Source of the DNA: Clostridia bacterium
GTDB taxonomy: Bacteria; Bacillota; Clostridia; Christensenellales; Borkfalkiaceae
Direction: 5' to 3'
DNA: 64,000 nucleotides
Assembly: GCA_017508485.1 (NCBI GenBank)
Contig: JAFVYV010000017.1
Coordinates: 1 to 64,000 of the forward strand
The notes under the pieces: model-generated
What the model saw: the letters and a program-made list of their open reading frames with translations, nothing else
What the model was told of the DNA's origin: nothing
Databases searched by the model: none
Part shown: positions 22,541 to 31,475 of the stretch, in pieces
Layout of the letters: every line of letters starts with the position of its first letter
How positions within the stretch are numbered: the stretch's first letter is position 1
Position numbers and translations under genes: made by a program

Positions 22541-22569
22541 TTGACATACTTAAATATAAATGGTAAAAT
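22541..22569 (+). promoter_or_regulatory. rpmG-secE-nusG promoter
   Basis: TTGACA (22541-22546) and TAAAAT (22564-22569), spacer 17 bp. Downstream, AATTAGCAC and GGTGTTAATT with a T run (22571-22604) form a terminator-like hairpin that overlaps the expected start site. Confidence 0.75.
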
Positions 22570-22624
22570 CAATTAGCACTTCGAGTACGGGGTGTTAATT
22601 TTTTGATGTTCAAAAGGTGATAAA

Positions 22625-22789
22625 ATGGCTGCAAAAGGTGTAAGAAATAAGATTACTTTAGCATGTACTGAATGCAAACAAAGAAACTATGACACGTTCA
22701 AAAACAAGAAGAACGACCCAGATAGAATCGAAATTAAGAAGTATTGTAAATTTTGCCAAAAGCATACTGTTCATAAAGAAGCTAAATAG
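22625..22789 (+). CDS. rpmG: 50S ribosomal protein L33
   Basis: A 54-residue protein ([20 protein letters not shown]...). It has the zinc-type pairs CTEC and CKFC, so it is the zinc-binding L33 form. It belongs to the large ribosomal subunit near the exit site. AAAGGTG precedes the start. It opens the rpmG-secE-nusG-rplKA order normal in Bacillota. Confidence 0.95.
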   Translation: MAAKGVRNKITLACTECKQRNYDTFKNKKNDPDRIEIKKYCKFCQKHTVHKEAK

Positions 22790-22837
22790 TTTTATTTAGT
22801 TAATTTATTTTCGGTTTGTTTTTGATAAGGAGCAAAA

Positions 22838-23110
22838 ATGAGTAAAGAAGAAAAAAAGGCAGTTGAACAAACTGCAAAACAAAAAGCGAAAAAGTCAAGC
22901 GCAAAGAAACCAAACGTTTTCGTTCGTTTTGGCAGAAAGATGAAAGAAGTTTTTTCAGAACTTAAAAAAGTTTCTTGGCCTACTTTTGGCAAGGTATTAA
23001 AAGACACGGGCATAGTTATTGCCGTTGTTTTAGTATTCCTTGTAGTAATTGCGTTATTCGATATGGGGTTAACAGAATTGTTAGCACTATTAACGGGTAT
23101 GAAAATATAG
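22838..23110 (+). CDS. secE: preprotein translocase subunit SecE
   Basis: A 90-residue protein with a Lys/Ala-rich N-terminus, the conserved KEVFSELKKVSWPTFGKVLKDT and one membrane helix (IVIAVVLVFLVVIALFDMGL). It clamps SecY in the protein export channel. AAGGAG eight bases upstream sets the start. Gene order with nusG downstream is standard. Confidence 0.95.
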   Translation: MSKEEKKAVEQTAKQKAKKSSAKKPNVFVRFGRKMKEVFSELKKVSWPTFGKVLKDTGIVIAVVLVFLVVIALFDMGLTELLALLTGMKI

Positions 23111-23122
23111 TAGGTGATAAAT

Positions 23123-23656
23123 ATGGCAGAAAACGAAGCAAGATGGTACGTTATCCACACTTACTCTGGCTATGAAGCTATGGTAAAGGATAGCCTTGAA
23201 AAGCTTATAGAAAACAACAATTTACAAGAAAACATTTTTGAAATACAAATTCCTATGGAAGAAACGTTAGAGGAAAAGGCAAACGGCAAGAAAAAACTTG
23301 TTGAAAGAAAAAAGTTCCCTACGTACGTATTCTTAAAAATGATTTACTCAAACGATATTTGGTATCTAGTTACTAACACTAAAGGTGTTACAGGTTTCGT
23401 AGGTCCTCAAGGAAGACCACTTCCACTAAAGGAAGATGAAGTTATGCGTATGGGCTTAGAAACTGTGGTAGTTGACGTTGACTTCGTAGTAGGCGACGAC
23501 GTTCAAATCGTATCAGGTCCACTAGAATCATTCGTAGGTAAGATTGTTGAAATGAACGTTCCTACGCAAAAAGCAAAGGTTAACGTTGTAATGTTTGGCA
23601 GAGCAACTGACGTAGAAGTTGACTTTGTTCAAATTAAAAAAGTAAAAATCGGTTAA
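23123..23656 (+). CDS. nusG: transcription antitermination factor NusG
   Basis: A 177-residue factor that binds RNA polymerase and couples or paces elongation. The NGN domain starts ARWYVIHTYSGYEAMVKDSL; the KOW domain reads VQIVSGPLESFVGKIVEMN near residue 128. ATG 23123 is chosen over the GTG nine bases earlier because of AGGTG spacing and the usual start. A short CGGTT/ACCG hairpin with T run overlaps its end. Confidence 0.95.
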   Translation: MAENEARWYVIHTYSGYEAMVKDSLEKLIENNNLQENIFEIQIPMEETLEEKANGKKKLVERKKFPTYVFLKMIYSNDIWYLVTNTKGVTGFVGPQGRPLPLKEDEVMRMGLETVVVDVDFVVGDDVQIVSGPLESFVGKIVEMNVPTQKAKVNVVMFGRATDVEVDFVQIKKVKIG

Positions 23657-23669
23657 AAACCGTTTTTAA

Positions 23670-23714
23670 GTGGGAGTGGTGTTAAATTTTTCTATGACAC
23701 TACGGTAATACCAC
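23670..23714 (+). promoter_or_regulatory. L1-binding-like leader before rplK
   Basis: GTGGGAG ... ATACCAC enclose an AGTGGTGT/ACACT stem. The same GTGGGAG ... TACCAC frame occurs before rplA, which fits autoregulation of the L11 operon by protein L1. Confidence 0.55.
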
Positions 23715-23735
23715 AAAATACAAGGAGATAATAAG

Positions 23736-24161
23736 ATGGCTAAGAAAGTTACAGCGATTGTAAAGTTACAATTGCCAGCAGGAAAAGCTACCCCGGGCCC
23801 ACCAGTTGGTTCAACGTTAGGTCCTCACGGTATCAATATCCCGGGATTTACTAAGGAATTCAATGCAAAGACACAAGACCAAGCAGGTTTGATAATACCG
23901 GTTGTTATGACCATTTATCAAGACCGTTCATTCACGTTCGTTTTAAAGACGCCACCTGCACCTGTTTTAATTAAGAAGGCTTGCGGAATTGACAAAGCAA
24001 GTGCTAAACCAAACAGAGATAAGGTTGCTAAACTTACTAAAGCGCAAGTTGAAGAAATCGCAAAATTAAAGATGCCAGACCTAAATGCAGCATCTTTAGA
24101 AGCCGCTATGAGCATGATTGCAGGTACTGCAAGAAGCATGGGCGTAACGGTGGAAGACTAA
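23736..24161 (+). CDS. rplK: 50S ribosomal protein L11
   Basis: A 141-residue protein of the GTPase-associated centre, binding 23S rRNA near L7/L12 stalk. The Pro-rich N-terminus ([20 protein letters not shown]) and C-terminal [14 protein letters not shown] are typical. AAGGAGA precedes the start. It is coupled with rplA downstream. Confidence 0.97.
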   Translation: MAKKVTAIVKLQLPAGKATPGPPVGSTLGPHGINIPGFTKEFNAKTQDQAGLIIPVVMTIYQDRSFTFVLKTPPAPVLIKKACGIDKASAKPNRDKVAKLTKAQVEEIAKLKMPDLNAASLEAAMSMIAGTARSMGVTVED

Positions 24162-24177
24162 TCGGTCTATAATTAGT

Positions 24178-24205
24178 GTGGGAGAGGAAACTCGTTCGTA
24201 CCACC
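24178..24205 (+). promoter_or_regulatory. L1-binding-like site before rplA
   Basis: GTGGGAG and GTACCACC enclose GAGGAAACTC; the last bases lead straight into the rplA ribosome binding site, so bound L1 would block translation. Confidence 0.6.
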
Positions 24206-24216
24206 TGGAGGTTATA

Positions 24217-24903
24217 ATGAAACACGGAAAGAAATATACAGAAAGTACAAAGTTAATTGAAAAAGCAAAACAATACGATGCTGCTGAAGCTATTGAAAAG
24301 GTTTTAGAAACAGCAAAGGCAAAGTTTGACGAAACAATTGAATTACACGTAAGACTTGGTGTTGACCCAAAACAAGCTGACCAACAAGTTAGAGGCGTTT
24401 TGGTTCTTCCTAACGGAACTGGTAAAACTGTTAAGGTTTTAGTTCTTGCTAAAGGTGCTAAAGCTGATGAAGCTAAGGAAGCAGGTGCTGACTTCGTTGG
24501 TGCTGAAGAATTAGTTCAAAAAATTCAAACAGAAAACTGGTTTGATTACGACGTAATTATCACAACTCCTGATATGATGGGCGCTGTTGGTAGAATCGGT
24601 AAGTTATTAGGTCCAAAAGGTTTAATGCCTAACCCTAAATCTGGTACCGTTACTATGGACGTTGCAAAAGCAATCAAAGATACTAAAGCAGGTAAAGTTG
24701 AATACAGACTTGACAAAACTGCTATTATCCATTGCCCAATCGGAAAGAAGAGTTTCGGTAAAGACAAGATTTTAGAAAACTACGAAGCATTAATTGATGC
24801 AATCGTAAAAGCAAAACCTGCAGCTGCTAAAGGTCAATACGTTAAGAGTGTATCTATCGCAAGTACGATGGGCCCTGGCGTAAAAGTTGCAGCAAAAGTA
24901 TAA
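24217..24903 (+). CDS. rplA: 50S ribosomal protein L1
   Basis: A 228-residue stalk protein and translational repressor of its own operon. KHGKKYTES start, then [20 protein letters not shown] and [14 protein letters not shown] are typical. ATG 24217 with GGAGG is the start; the longer frame from 24178 would translate the regulatory stem. Length is normal (about 230). Confidence 0.97.
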   Translation: MKHGKKYTESTKLIEKAKQYDAAEAIEKVLETAKAKFDETIELHVRLGVDPKQADQQVRGVLVLPNGTGKTVKVLVLAKGAKADEAKEAGADFVGAEELVQKIQTENWFDYDVIITTPDMMGAVGRIGKLLGPKGLMPNPKSGTVTMDVAKAIKDTKAGKVEYRLDKTAIIHCPIGKKSFGKDKILENYEALIDAIVKAKPAAAKGQYVKSVSIASTMGPGVKVAAKV

Positions 24904-24910
24904 AAAATCG

Positions 24911-24940
24911 TTGACAAACGGTTTATTAAAGTGATATAAT
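24911..24940 (+). promoter_or_regulatory. rplJL promoter
   Basis: TTGACA (24911-24916) and TATAAT (24935-24940), spacer 18 bp. Confidence 0.75.
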
Positions 24941-24954
24941 CACAAAGTAAAAAA

Positions 24955-25070
24955 TTAATAGCCCAAGACAGTTGGTTTTAAGTTACTTAAAGTAACACCC
25001 GCCGAGGCAAATAAAAGTAAAGACTTTAACTTAAGTCCTTTTATCCTTGGCGATGAAAGGGCTTTTTTAT
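24955..25070 (+). promoter_or_regulatory. L10 leader with terminator
   Basis: The leader contains CCCAAGACAG and CGCCGAGGC features of the L10(L12)4-binding ribosomal leader and ends with a terminator pairing AAGTCCTTTTATCC with GATGAAAGGGCTT plus T run (25033-25067). Excess L10-L12 would favour termination. Confidence 0.8.
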
Positions 25071-25094
25071 TAAATAAAGGAGGTATATATCAAG

Positions 25095-25583
25095 GTGTCA
25101 GCTAATTTTGAAATTAAAAAGCAAGTCGTTGAAGATATTAAAGAAAAAATCAACAATTCAAAATCTATCGTATTAGTTAGCTTTAATGGTTTAACCGTTC
25201 AAGAAGATACTGAACTTAGAAGCGAATTTAGAAAAAACGGCGTAGAGTATAAAGTATTAAAGAACACTTTGGTAAGAAAGGCTTTTAACGACTTAGGCGT
25301 AAAAGACTTCGATGATGACTTAAACGGCCCAACTTCAGTAGCATTTGGCTCTGATGAAACTGGTGCATCAAAAGTTGTATTTGAAGCAACTAAAAAGTAC
25401 GCAGACAAAGTAAGTATTAAAAGTGGTTTCGTAAACAACGCAAAGGTTGACGTAAACGGCATCAAAGCGTTGGCAGCAATCCCATCAAGAGAACAATTAT
25501 TATCAATTCTTGTTGGTACGTTATCTGGCTTCCCAAGAAGCCTTGCAGTTGCTCTTAACAGAGTTGCTGAACAAAAAGCTTAA
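25095..25583 (+). CDS. rplJ: 50S ribosomal protein L10
   Basis: A 162-residue protein that anchors L7/L12 dimers to the ribosomal stalk. N-terminal [28 protein letters not shown] and [13 protein letters not shown] are typical. GTG start after AAAGGAGGTATATATCAAG. The C-terminal helix binds L7/L12, encoded next. Confidence 0.95.
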   Translation: MSANFEIKKQVVEDIKEKINNSKSIVLVSFNGLTVQEDTELRSEFRKNGVEYKVLKNTLVRKAFNDLGVKDFDDDLNGPTSVAFGSDETGASKVVFEATKKYADKVSIKSGFVNNAKVDVNGIKALAAIPSREQLLSILVGTLSGFPRSLAVALNRVAEQKA

Positions 25584-25615
25584 TTAAGCAAAAAATTATC
25601 GGAGGAATATTAAAA

Positions 25616-25984
25616 ATGGCAGATATTGCAAAAATGATTGAAGAAATCAAATCAATGACAGTTTTAGAATTAAACGATTTAGTAAAAGCTATCGAAGAAG
25701 AATTTGGTGTTAGTGCAGCAGCTCCTGTAGCAGTTGTAGCTGGTCCTGCAGCTGATGCAGCTCCAGTAGAAGAAAAGACAGAATTTAAGGTAACTCTTAA
25801 AGAAGTTGGTCCAAAGAAGATTGACGTTATCAAGGCAGTTAGAGAATTCACTGGTCTTGGTCTTGTTGAAGCTAAGAACCTTGTTGAAGGTCTTGGCGTT
25901 ATCAAGGAAAGCGCAACTAAAGAAGAAGCTGACAAAATGGCTGAAAAGTTCAAGGAAATCGGCGCTGCAGTTGCTATCGACTAA
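25616..25984 (+). CDS. rplL: 50S ribosomal protein L7/L12
   Basis: A 122-residue acidic stalk protein that recruits translational GTPases. N-terminal dimer helix ([20 protein letters not shown]), Ala-rich hinge, and the globular [20 protein letters not shown] ... [11 protein letters not shown] domain are visible. GGAGG precedes the start. Confidence 0.97.
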   Translation: MADIAKMIEEIKSMTVLELNDLVKAIEEEFGVSAAAPVAVVAGPAADAAPVEEKTEFKVTLKEVGPKKIDVIKAVREFTGLGLVEAKNLVEGLGVIKESATKEEADKMAEKFKEIGAAVAID

Positions 25985-25997
25985 TTTTATTAGTAAA

Positions 25998-26030
25998 AGA
26001 GAAGGTGGTTTTTTACCACCTTTTTTTATT
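25998..26030 (+). terminator. rplJL terminator
   Basis: AAGGTGGT and ACCACCTT around TTTTT, then a T run. Confidence 0.85.
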
Positions 26031-26138
26031 TTTAAACGATATTCCATTAAAAAAGGCAAATAAAAGATATTTTTAATTGACAATATTGGTGTTTACTTGT
26101 AAAATATAAAGGTAAATTATATATAAGGAAACAAAAAA

Positions 26139-26987
26139 ATGAAAAAGGTTTTTACTAAAATTTTATTATTAGCGCTTGTAGTAGTTTTTTCACTAGCAAC
26201 TTTTGGTTGTGGCAAAACTAAGGAAGCGACCATTACTTTCACAGTATATACTGCAGACGGCAGTATGGCTGAATCAAAAGACGTTGAATTAAAAATTGAT
26301 TTATATAAGCGTTCTGCTCCAAAAACTGTTGAACAATTTATTTCTTTAGCAAAAGAAGGTTATTATAACGACACTTTCTTTTATATGATTGGTGAAGACG
26401 GTTATGATGCTCAACTAATGATTGGCGACTTAAAGTATACTGGCGAATTCACGCAAGAAGGTACTAACAAAATTTACGAAGTAATTAAGAATAAAGAAAT
26501 TGCACCTATCAAAGGCGAATTTGAAAATAACGGTGTAAGTGGTTCTGAACTAACTAACGACAAATACTCTATCGGTTTATGGAGAAGATTTGATTTAACT
26601 ACAAGCGACTATACTGCTTTTGGTGAAAAGACTTACGACACAGGTTCATCTACTTTATACTTCTTAAATCAAACAGAATCTTCTTATAACGGTAGTTTTG
26701 CAGTATTTGCACAAATTCAAGAAGATTATCAAGATGACTTTGACGGTATTTTTGAACAAGTTAACGATAGTGAAAATTATGAAGAATACACAATTTACTA
26801 CACCGGTACTGATGCTGAAAACTTAACTTTCAACATCGCTTTAACGGAAGATTTTGAAGAAATGAAAGATAGTATTGCCGACCTTTTTGAACCAGAAAAG
26901 GGTAGCAAGTACTATTACTTAGCAGAAACAACCGTTTTATTACCAGTTGCAGGTAAGAGAGTTGTTGTAAAATCAATTGAATTTTAA
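26139..26987 (+). CDS. cyclophilin-like lipoprotein (peptidyl-prolyl isomerase type)
   Basis: A 282-residue lipoprotein with signal and lipobox FGC (Cys24). The body resembles cyclophilin: ELKIDLYKRSAPKTVEQFISLAKEGYYNDTFFYMI near residue 60, later FAVFAQIQEDY. The usual cyclophilin catalytic Arg (RVI) seems replaced (FFYMI), so isomerase activity is uncertain and it may bind peptides only. A monocistronic surface or periplasm-facing foldase is likely. AAGGAAAC precedes the start. Confidence 0.65.
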   Translation: MKKVFTKILLLALVVVFSLATFGCGKTKEATITFTVYTADGSMAESKDVELKIDLYKRSAPKTVEQFISLAKEGYYNDTFFYMIGEDGYDAQLMIGDLKYTGEFTQEGTNKIYEVIKNKEIAPIKGEFENNGVSGSELTNDKYSIGLWRRFDLTTSDYTAFGEKTYDTGSSTLYFLNQTESSYNGSFAVFAQIQEDYQDDFDGIFEQVNDSENYEEYTIYYTGTDAENLTFNIALTEDFEEMKDSIADLFEPEKGSKYYYLAETTVLLPVAGKRVVVKSIEF

Positions 26988-27018
26988 TTAAAAACTTAAA
27001 AATTTTTGGTAAATTAAA

Positions 27019-27045
27019 GGGTAACGAACTTTCGTTATCCTTTTT
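27019..27045 (+). terminator. terminator
   Basis: GGGTAACGAA and TTCGTTATCC, then T run. Confidence 0.8.
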
Positions 27046-27161
27046 ATTTTTGATAAAATAGGGTTATAAACGGCTAAGTTGAAGCAAAATTATTAAAAAA
27101 AGCCTTAACCACTTGCAAAAATACGCATTTTTGTTTATTATAATTAGTAAGGGATATTATT

Positions 27162-28220
27162 ATGAAAAATAAGGCTTTAATTAACGAACTAAAAGAATAT
27201 TTGTTTTATGACGGTAGTCTATCTAAAGAAGATAAGGAAAGGCTACTTAATTTAGACTACAATTCTTTAAGCCCCTTTGCAAAAACCGTTTACGATTATT
27301 TTTATAGCCACCTAAGTGAAGAAGGACAACCTATTTCACTAAATCAATTTTTAGAAAGTTGTGACTGTGATAAAGATTATTATAAAAAGGTTGATAAAGA
27401 GTTTACCACTCATTTATTCAAAATGCAAAAACCACTTTTCTTTTTTGACGTGGACAACACCTTGACGAACTGGGGTGTTTTAAGCAAAGAAAAGATAGAT
27501 TTTATAAAAAACTTTGACCAAAAAAATCGCATAATATTAACAACGGGCAAAACTTACGACTCTATTAAAGACGTTGTAGATGCTTGTGAACTTCATCAAA
27601 ATTACGCAAGTTGCATAAACGGTTCAATTTTGGTAGAAAATGATGAGTTTACCATTTTAGAAGGTATAGGCGCAATAAGTGAAGAAATTGTTTCTCATTT
27701 TGAAAACGCACCTTTTGACACGGTTGTTTATTACCCTGACAATATTAGAATTTTAAGACCACTTAGAGAAAAGACCTTAAAGTACTTAAAAAAGTATAAC
27801 GAAACCTATTTTGAAGAAGAAAAAATTGATTTTAGCAAGGTCGTAAAGGTGTTGTTTTTTATTTACGAAGGGGAAGACGATTACGAAAAAATGGTACAAG
27901 AAGTAGTTAAAAACTACCCTGATTTTGTTTGTATGCGTACGGCTGAACACACTTACGAAATATTAAAGAAAACACAACACAAAGGCAACACGGTTAAAGC
28001 AATTACAAAACTACTTGGTAGGCATTACCGTGCAACCATAGGTGTTGGCGACAGTATGAACGACGGTCAACTACTTAGCCACGTAGGTAGGCCTTACGTT
28101 GTTTCAACTGCAAGTGATGAACTTAAAAGTTTTGGTTACGATATTTTAGAAGAGAATAGAAACGTAGATATAGTTAATTTAATTAAGCACTACGTAAAGG
28201 GGGAAACTGATGAACAATAG
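27162..28220 (+). CDS. HAD-superfamily phosphatase (Cof-like)
   Basis: A 352-residue protein. A 95-residue helical N-terminal extension precedes a Cof-type HAD domain: FFFDVDNTLTNWG near residue 97 (nucleophile Asp), ILTTGKTYDSI, a cap region, HKGNTVKAITKLL with the Lys, and GVGDSMNDGQLL near 293. It probably dephosphorylates a small sugar phosphate or cofactor. It overlaps the next gene by eleven bases, so the two are co-translated. The N-terminal extension is unusual for Cof proteins. Confidence 0.8.
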   Translation: MKNKALINELKEYLFYDGSLSKEDKERLLNLDYNSLSPFAKTVYDYFYSHLSEEGQPISLNQFLESCDCDKDYYKKVDKEFTTHLFKMQKPLFFFDVDNTLTNWGVLSKEKIDFIKNFDQKNRIILTTGKTYDSIKDVVDACELHQNYASCINGSILVENDEFTILEGIGAISEEIVSHFENAPFDTVVYYPDNIRILRPLREKTLKYLKKYNETYFEEEKIDFSKVVKVLFFIYEGEDDYEKMVQEVVKNYPDFVCMRTAEHTYEILKKTQHKGNTVKAITKLLGRHYRATIGVGDSMNDGQLLSHVGRPYVVSTASDELKSFGYDILEENRNVDIVNLIKHYVKGETDEQ

Positions 28221-29688
28221 ATTTAGCGAACTAGTGGCGTTAATTATGCCCGTGTTAGGTATTGTTATCACGATTTTTGCAGATATTGAAGACACTTTAA
28301 CAAAAGGTATTTTAATTGCCATTTTAGTTTTACTTGCTATTGCGTTTGCTTTCATAAGTGCTTTCAAAGGGAACAAAAATATAAGCAACACTCAAGTTTT
28401 AGACAAGAGTAGAAGATACACGAAGCACCTAGTAAAAATTGTTAAAACTAATGCGCGTGTACTTGCAAAAGACTTTAACTTAACCGAACTTGCTGAAACT
28501 AAAAAGAAAATTAACGTTGTTACTAAAAAAATTAACCGTTCATACGCAAATCATAGACAAATTGAACTTGACAAGTTGATTAAAGAAAAGAACGCATTAC
28601 TTGATAAGTATTACGACCAAAGCCACGGCTATGCAGACGCTGAACTTTTAGAAGTAAACAAACCTATCAAGAAGATGGTTGCACTTGCTAATTTTGAAGA
28701 ATCACAAAAGGTATTCAACCTAATTTACGGCACGGTAAAAGATATGGAAAGAATACTTTTACAACTAGAACAACACGAACTACGCATTAAACTTGGTAAA
28801 TACGTTGTAAAATACAGTACGGATATTGACAAAACAATTCACGCATACGTAGATTACCTTGGTTGGACTTACGTTTTACTTGGTGAAAACAAAAAAGGGT
28901 TCCAAGCAATTCAAAACGGTTTACACTTAATTGATTATAAAATTAACGTTAGTAAGCCAGGTCACGATAGATACTGTGAACTTAAAGCAAAAGGGGAAGA
29001 AATACCTGAAATTGTTTTAAGACAACACAAAGACTACTGTGAATACACACTTCAAAAAGCCCGTGCGCTTAGGCACTTAGGCACAACCTATTATACTTAC
29101 CGTTCATTTAAAGATAACTTTGTAAAGGAAACTTTCAAAAAAGAAGAACTTGGCAAAAAAGGTGTATGGAATTTTGACAACACGGTAAACCCTTACGTTA
29201 AGTATAAGTTAGCTGAAGGTCTTAAACTAATGGAAGAAGAAAGCGTTATAGAATATTTTTCTGAAACGGTTAAAAAGCAAGAAACTTATTCTAAAATGGT
29301 TTTCGGTATAAAGTATAACGACCTACTTTACGACTATTACGTTGCAGTTTACAAAAATATTCAATCAATTGAAACTTACGTTCAAATGAGAAACAAACTT
29401 AACGAATTGATTGAAGAAATTGACAAGTCAGAATTTGACGACAACCATCGTTTAATTAAAATTCTTACCCTTAAAAACCAACTTAAGCACAAAATTTACA
29501 ACCAACAAGATGAAAGTGGTATGAAAATTGAAGGGGCTGACAAGTGGGATGAATTACTTGCAAAAGACCTTAAAACGATAGAGTCTGTTTTTAACCAAAA
29601 CATCTATTTTGACGAAGCAATGGAAGTTTACGTTTGTCAAAAAATTCGTAAACTTTACACCGATATAGAAAAGGTTTTTGACAAATAA
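28210..29688 (+). CDS. membrane-anchored helical protein of unknown function
   Basis: A 492-residue protein I do not recognise. Two membrane helices lie in the first 55 residues (LVALIMPVLGIVITIFA and LIAILVLLAIAFAFISAF); the remaining 430 are charged, long-helical and cytoplasmic by the positive-inside pattern. Stretches such as AYVDYLGWTYVLLGENKKGFQAIQNGLHLIDYK look like TPR-type helix pairs. GGGGGAAAC site and overlap with the HAD gene suggest a functional pair. Confidence 0.55.
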   Translation: MNNRFSELVALIMPVLGIVITIFADIEDTLTKGILIAILVLLAIAFAFISAFKGNKNISNTQVLDKSRRYTKHLVKIVKTNARVLAKDFNLTELAETKKKINVVTKKINRSYANHRQIELDKLIKEKNALLDKYYDQSHGYADAELLEVNKPIKKMVALANFEESQKVFNLIYGTVKDMERILLQLEQHELRIKLGKYVVKYSTDIDKTIHAYVDYLGWTYVLLGENKKGFQAIQNGLHLIDYKINVSKPGHDRYCELKAKGEEIPEIVLRQHKDYCEYTLQKARALRHLGTTYYTYRSFKDNFVKETFKKEELGKKGVWNFDNTVNPYVKYKLAEGLKLMEEESVIEYFSETVKKQETYSKMVFGIKYNDLLYDYYVAVYKNIQSIETYVQMRNKLNELIEEIDKSEFDDNHRLIKILTLKNQLKHKIYNQQDESGMKIEGADKWDELLAKDLKTIESVFNQNIYFDEAMEVYVCQKIRKLYTDIEKVFDK

Positions 29689-29703
29689 ATAGTATAAAAA
29701 TTA

Positions 29704-29737
29704 AAAGACTATCAAAATTTTTGGTAGTCTTTTTTTA
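29704..29737. terminator. terminator between converging genes
   Basis: AAAGACTA and TAGTCTTT with T run, A-rich on the left. Confidence 0.8.
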
Positions 29738-29743
29738 TAAAAA

Positions 29744-30670
29744 TTAGTCTATTTTTAGGTTGATTATTTTGCCGTTTGATAGTTCAAAAGATATATAATT
29801 AACAAAATAATTATTCTCACTTTTTTTGTAAATTAGCCCTATTTTATCCCTTTCCACAAACGGCGGTGGCGGGGTTATTCCTAAAAAATTGCCTAAATAA
29901 TCTTTTAATAAATCTTTCTTTTCCTTTAACGTGTCGTCTAAATATTCTTCCACGTTATCGTTAACTAAAAAGTCTTCTAAAAAAAGATAAGGTATAATTT
30001 TTTGGTTTACTAGCGATAGGTTTATATCTTTATTTTTAGTAGCAATTTCCTGTACTTTTTTAAGGTGGTCGCCTTCAAAATTCCAACTTGTTTTTACCGT
30101 GTGTTTTTTAATATCTAGCACCCTTTTTTCGGTTATAAAAAGGTCGGTCATTTCATACTTAAAAGCATCAACGGTTAAAATATTTTCAATTTTAGGGAAT
30201 AGCGAGTAAACAGAAACAAAACTTTCTTCCCCTAAAAAAGAAACCACCAAAAGTTCTTTATTAAAAAATATTTTTTCTATCTTTACTTCCTTAACTAACG
30301 CAAAAATATTCTCAATAAAAAAGTCTTCTTTAGTTTCTATTGAAACTTTTAACCCGTTTTCTTCATACACGGTGATGATAGCATTTTCAAAATTTTGTTG
30401 TGTTAAAACGTTTAACCCTTTAGAAGAAAAATCTTTTTTAAAATAAATAAAATATCCACCTTTTAGGTCGGTTATAACCACCTTTTCACTTCCGTTTTTT
30501 AAAAAATTCTCATCTAAAATAAAGTTTATATTTTTTTCTTCACCTAAACTACAAACTTCAATAAATGGTGTGTCGTTAAACTCAAATGCAAGGGGGTTAT
30601 CAAGTTTTCCTTTTAACTCTCCGTTAATTTTCATAACGGCAGAAAAGTTAGCGCCAAAATAAAAATACAT
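29744..30670 (-). CDS. hypothetical protein
   Basis: A 308-residue soluble protein without signal or membrane segments, alternating short beta-like and charged stretches (for example KVVITDLKGGYFIYFKKDF and EILTVDAFKYEMTDLF-like parts). A PPPPF run lies near residue 283. No family recognised. It is divergent from the putative regulator at 30740, sharing a 69-bp spacer. Confidence 0.5.
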   Translation of the reverse strand: MYFYFGANFSAVMKINGELKGKLDNPLAFEFNDTPFIEVCSLGEEKNINFILDENFLKNGSEKVVITDLKGGYFIYFKKDFSSKGLNVLTQQNFENAIITVYEENGLKVSIETKEDFFIENIFALVKEVKIEKIFFNKELLVVSFLGEESFVSVYSLFPKIENILTVDAFKYEMTDLFITEKRVLDIKKHTVKTSWNFEGDHLKKVQEIATKNKDINLSLVNQKIIPYLFLEDFLVNDNVEEYLDDTLKEKKDLLKDYLGNFLGITPPPPFVERDKIGLIYKKSENNYFVNYISFELSNGKIINLKID

Positions 30671-30739
30671 AATAAATTATACGTATATTTTGTAATTTAT
30701 ATGTCAATAAATAGCCTAAAAGAAAAGGAGACTATATTT

Positions 30740-31396
30740 ATGGAAATTTATGGTATAAGTAAACAAGAGATGATAAAATTTATTGATTTTTTTAAGGGAA
30801 AAGAAGTTTTTAACCTTTCTACGCTTTTTTTAGAGTACGCAAAAAAGACGGGAAAATCTGAAGGCACTATAAGAAATATGTACTACAAAATTGCAAAAAA
30901 AAGTAGGGAAGATAAATTGTTTTGCGATAAGTATTTAAGTGGCGTACCTTTAACGGTAAAAACTAAAAAAGAGTTTTCTACCGAAGAAGAAAGAAGGGTT
31001 ATAAAAGAAATATTAAAAAAGAAAATGGAAGGGCACTCGGTTAGAAGCGCCATTTATGAAATGACAAAAAACGATTTTAAGTTAGCCCTTCGCTACCAAA
31101 ACAAGTTTAGAACGGCAGACCTTAAACTTATTGAAGAACTAGTTAAAGAAATTAAACTTGAAAACCCAACTTTCATAACCTTTTTAAGTAAAGAAAAAAG
31201 TAAAAACACCCTTTCTTCTATAGAAAAAGAAATCAATGCGTTGGTCGAAAAAATAGGCAAAAATTTAAGGAAAGAAAATTCACTTTTAAGGCTAAAAATT
31301 GAAGAATTAGTAAAAGAAAATAGACTACTTAAAGGGGAAGAAGAAAAAAGCAATTTGCTATATTTTAAAATAGATACTTTAAAAGAAAATTCTTAA
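30740..31396 (+). CDS. putative HTH and coiled-coil DNA-binding protein
   Basis: A 218-residue basic protein. Near residues 20-60 the text EVFNLSTLFLEYAKKTGKSEGTIRNMYYKIAK looks like a helix-turn-helix; residues about 150-205 are a heptad-rich coiled coil (IEKEINALVEKIGKNLRKEN, LRLKIEELVKENRLLKGEEE). The layout resembles RsfA-type sporulation regulators, but no signature match can be claimed. ATG 30740 has AAAAGGAGA at good spacing; the earlier ATG at 30701 has none. Confidence 0.5.
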   Translation: MEIYGISKQEMIKFIDFFKGKEVFNLSTLFLEYAKKTGKSEGTIRNMYYKIAKKSREDKLFCDKYLSGVPLTVKTKKEFSTEEERRVIKEILKKKMEGHSVRSAIYEMTKNDFKLALRYQNKFRTADLKLIEELVKEIKLENPTFITFLSKEKSKNTLSSIEKEINALVEKIGKNLRKENSLLRLKIEELVKENRLLKGEEEKSNLLYFKIDTLKENS

Positions 31397-31415
31397 AATA
31401 CCCTATTAAAAACAA

Positions 31416-31445
31416 TTGACAAAGTGCGCAAAATAAGGCTATAAT
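31416..31445 (+). promoter_or_regulatory. promoter of Rrf2-nifS-nifU operon
   Basis: TTGACA (31416-31421) and TATAAT (31440-31445), spacer 18 bp, 30 bp before the start codon. The regulator probably acts here. Confidence 0.7.
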
Positions 31446-31475
31446 AAATTGCAACTAATTTAGTAGGAATTAAAA

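Noticed and set aside
24178-24216. N-terminal extension of ribosomal protein L1
   Set aside because: The extra frame is the regulatory stem; L1 family start and GGAGG site point to ATG 24217.
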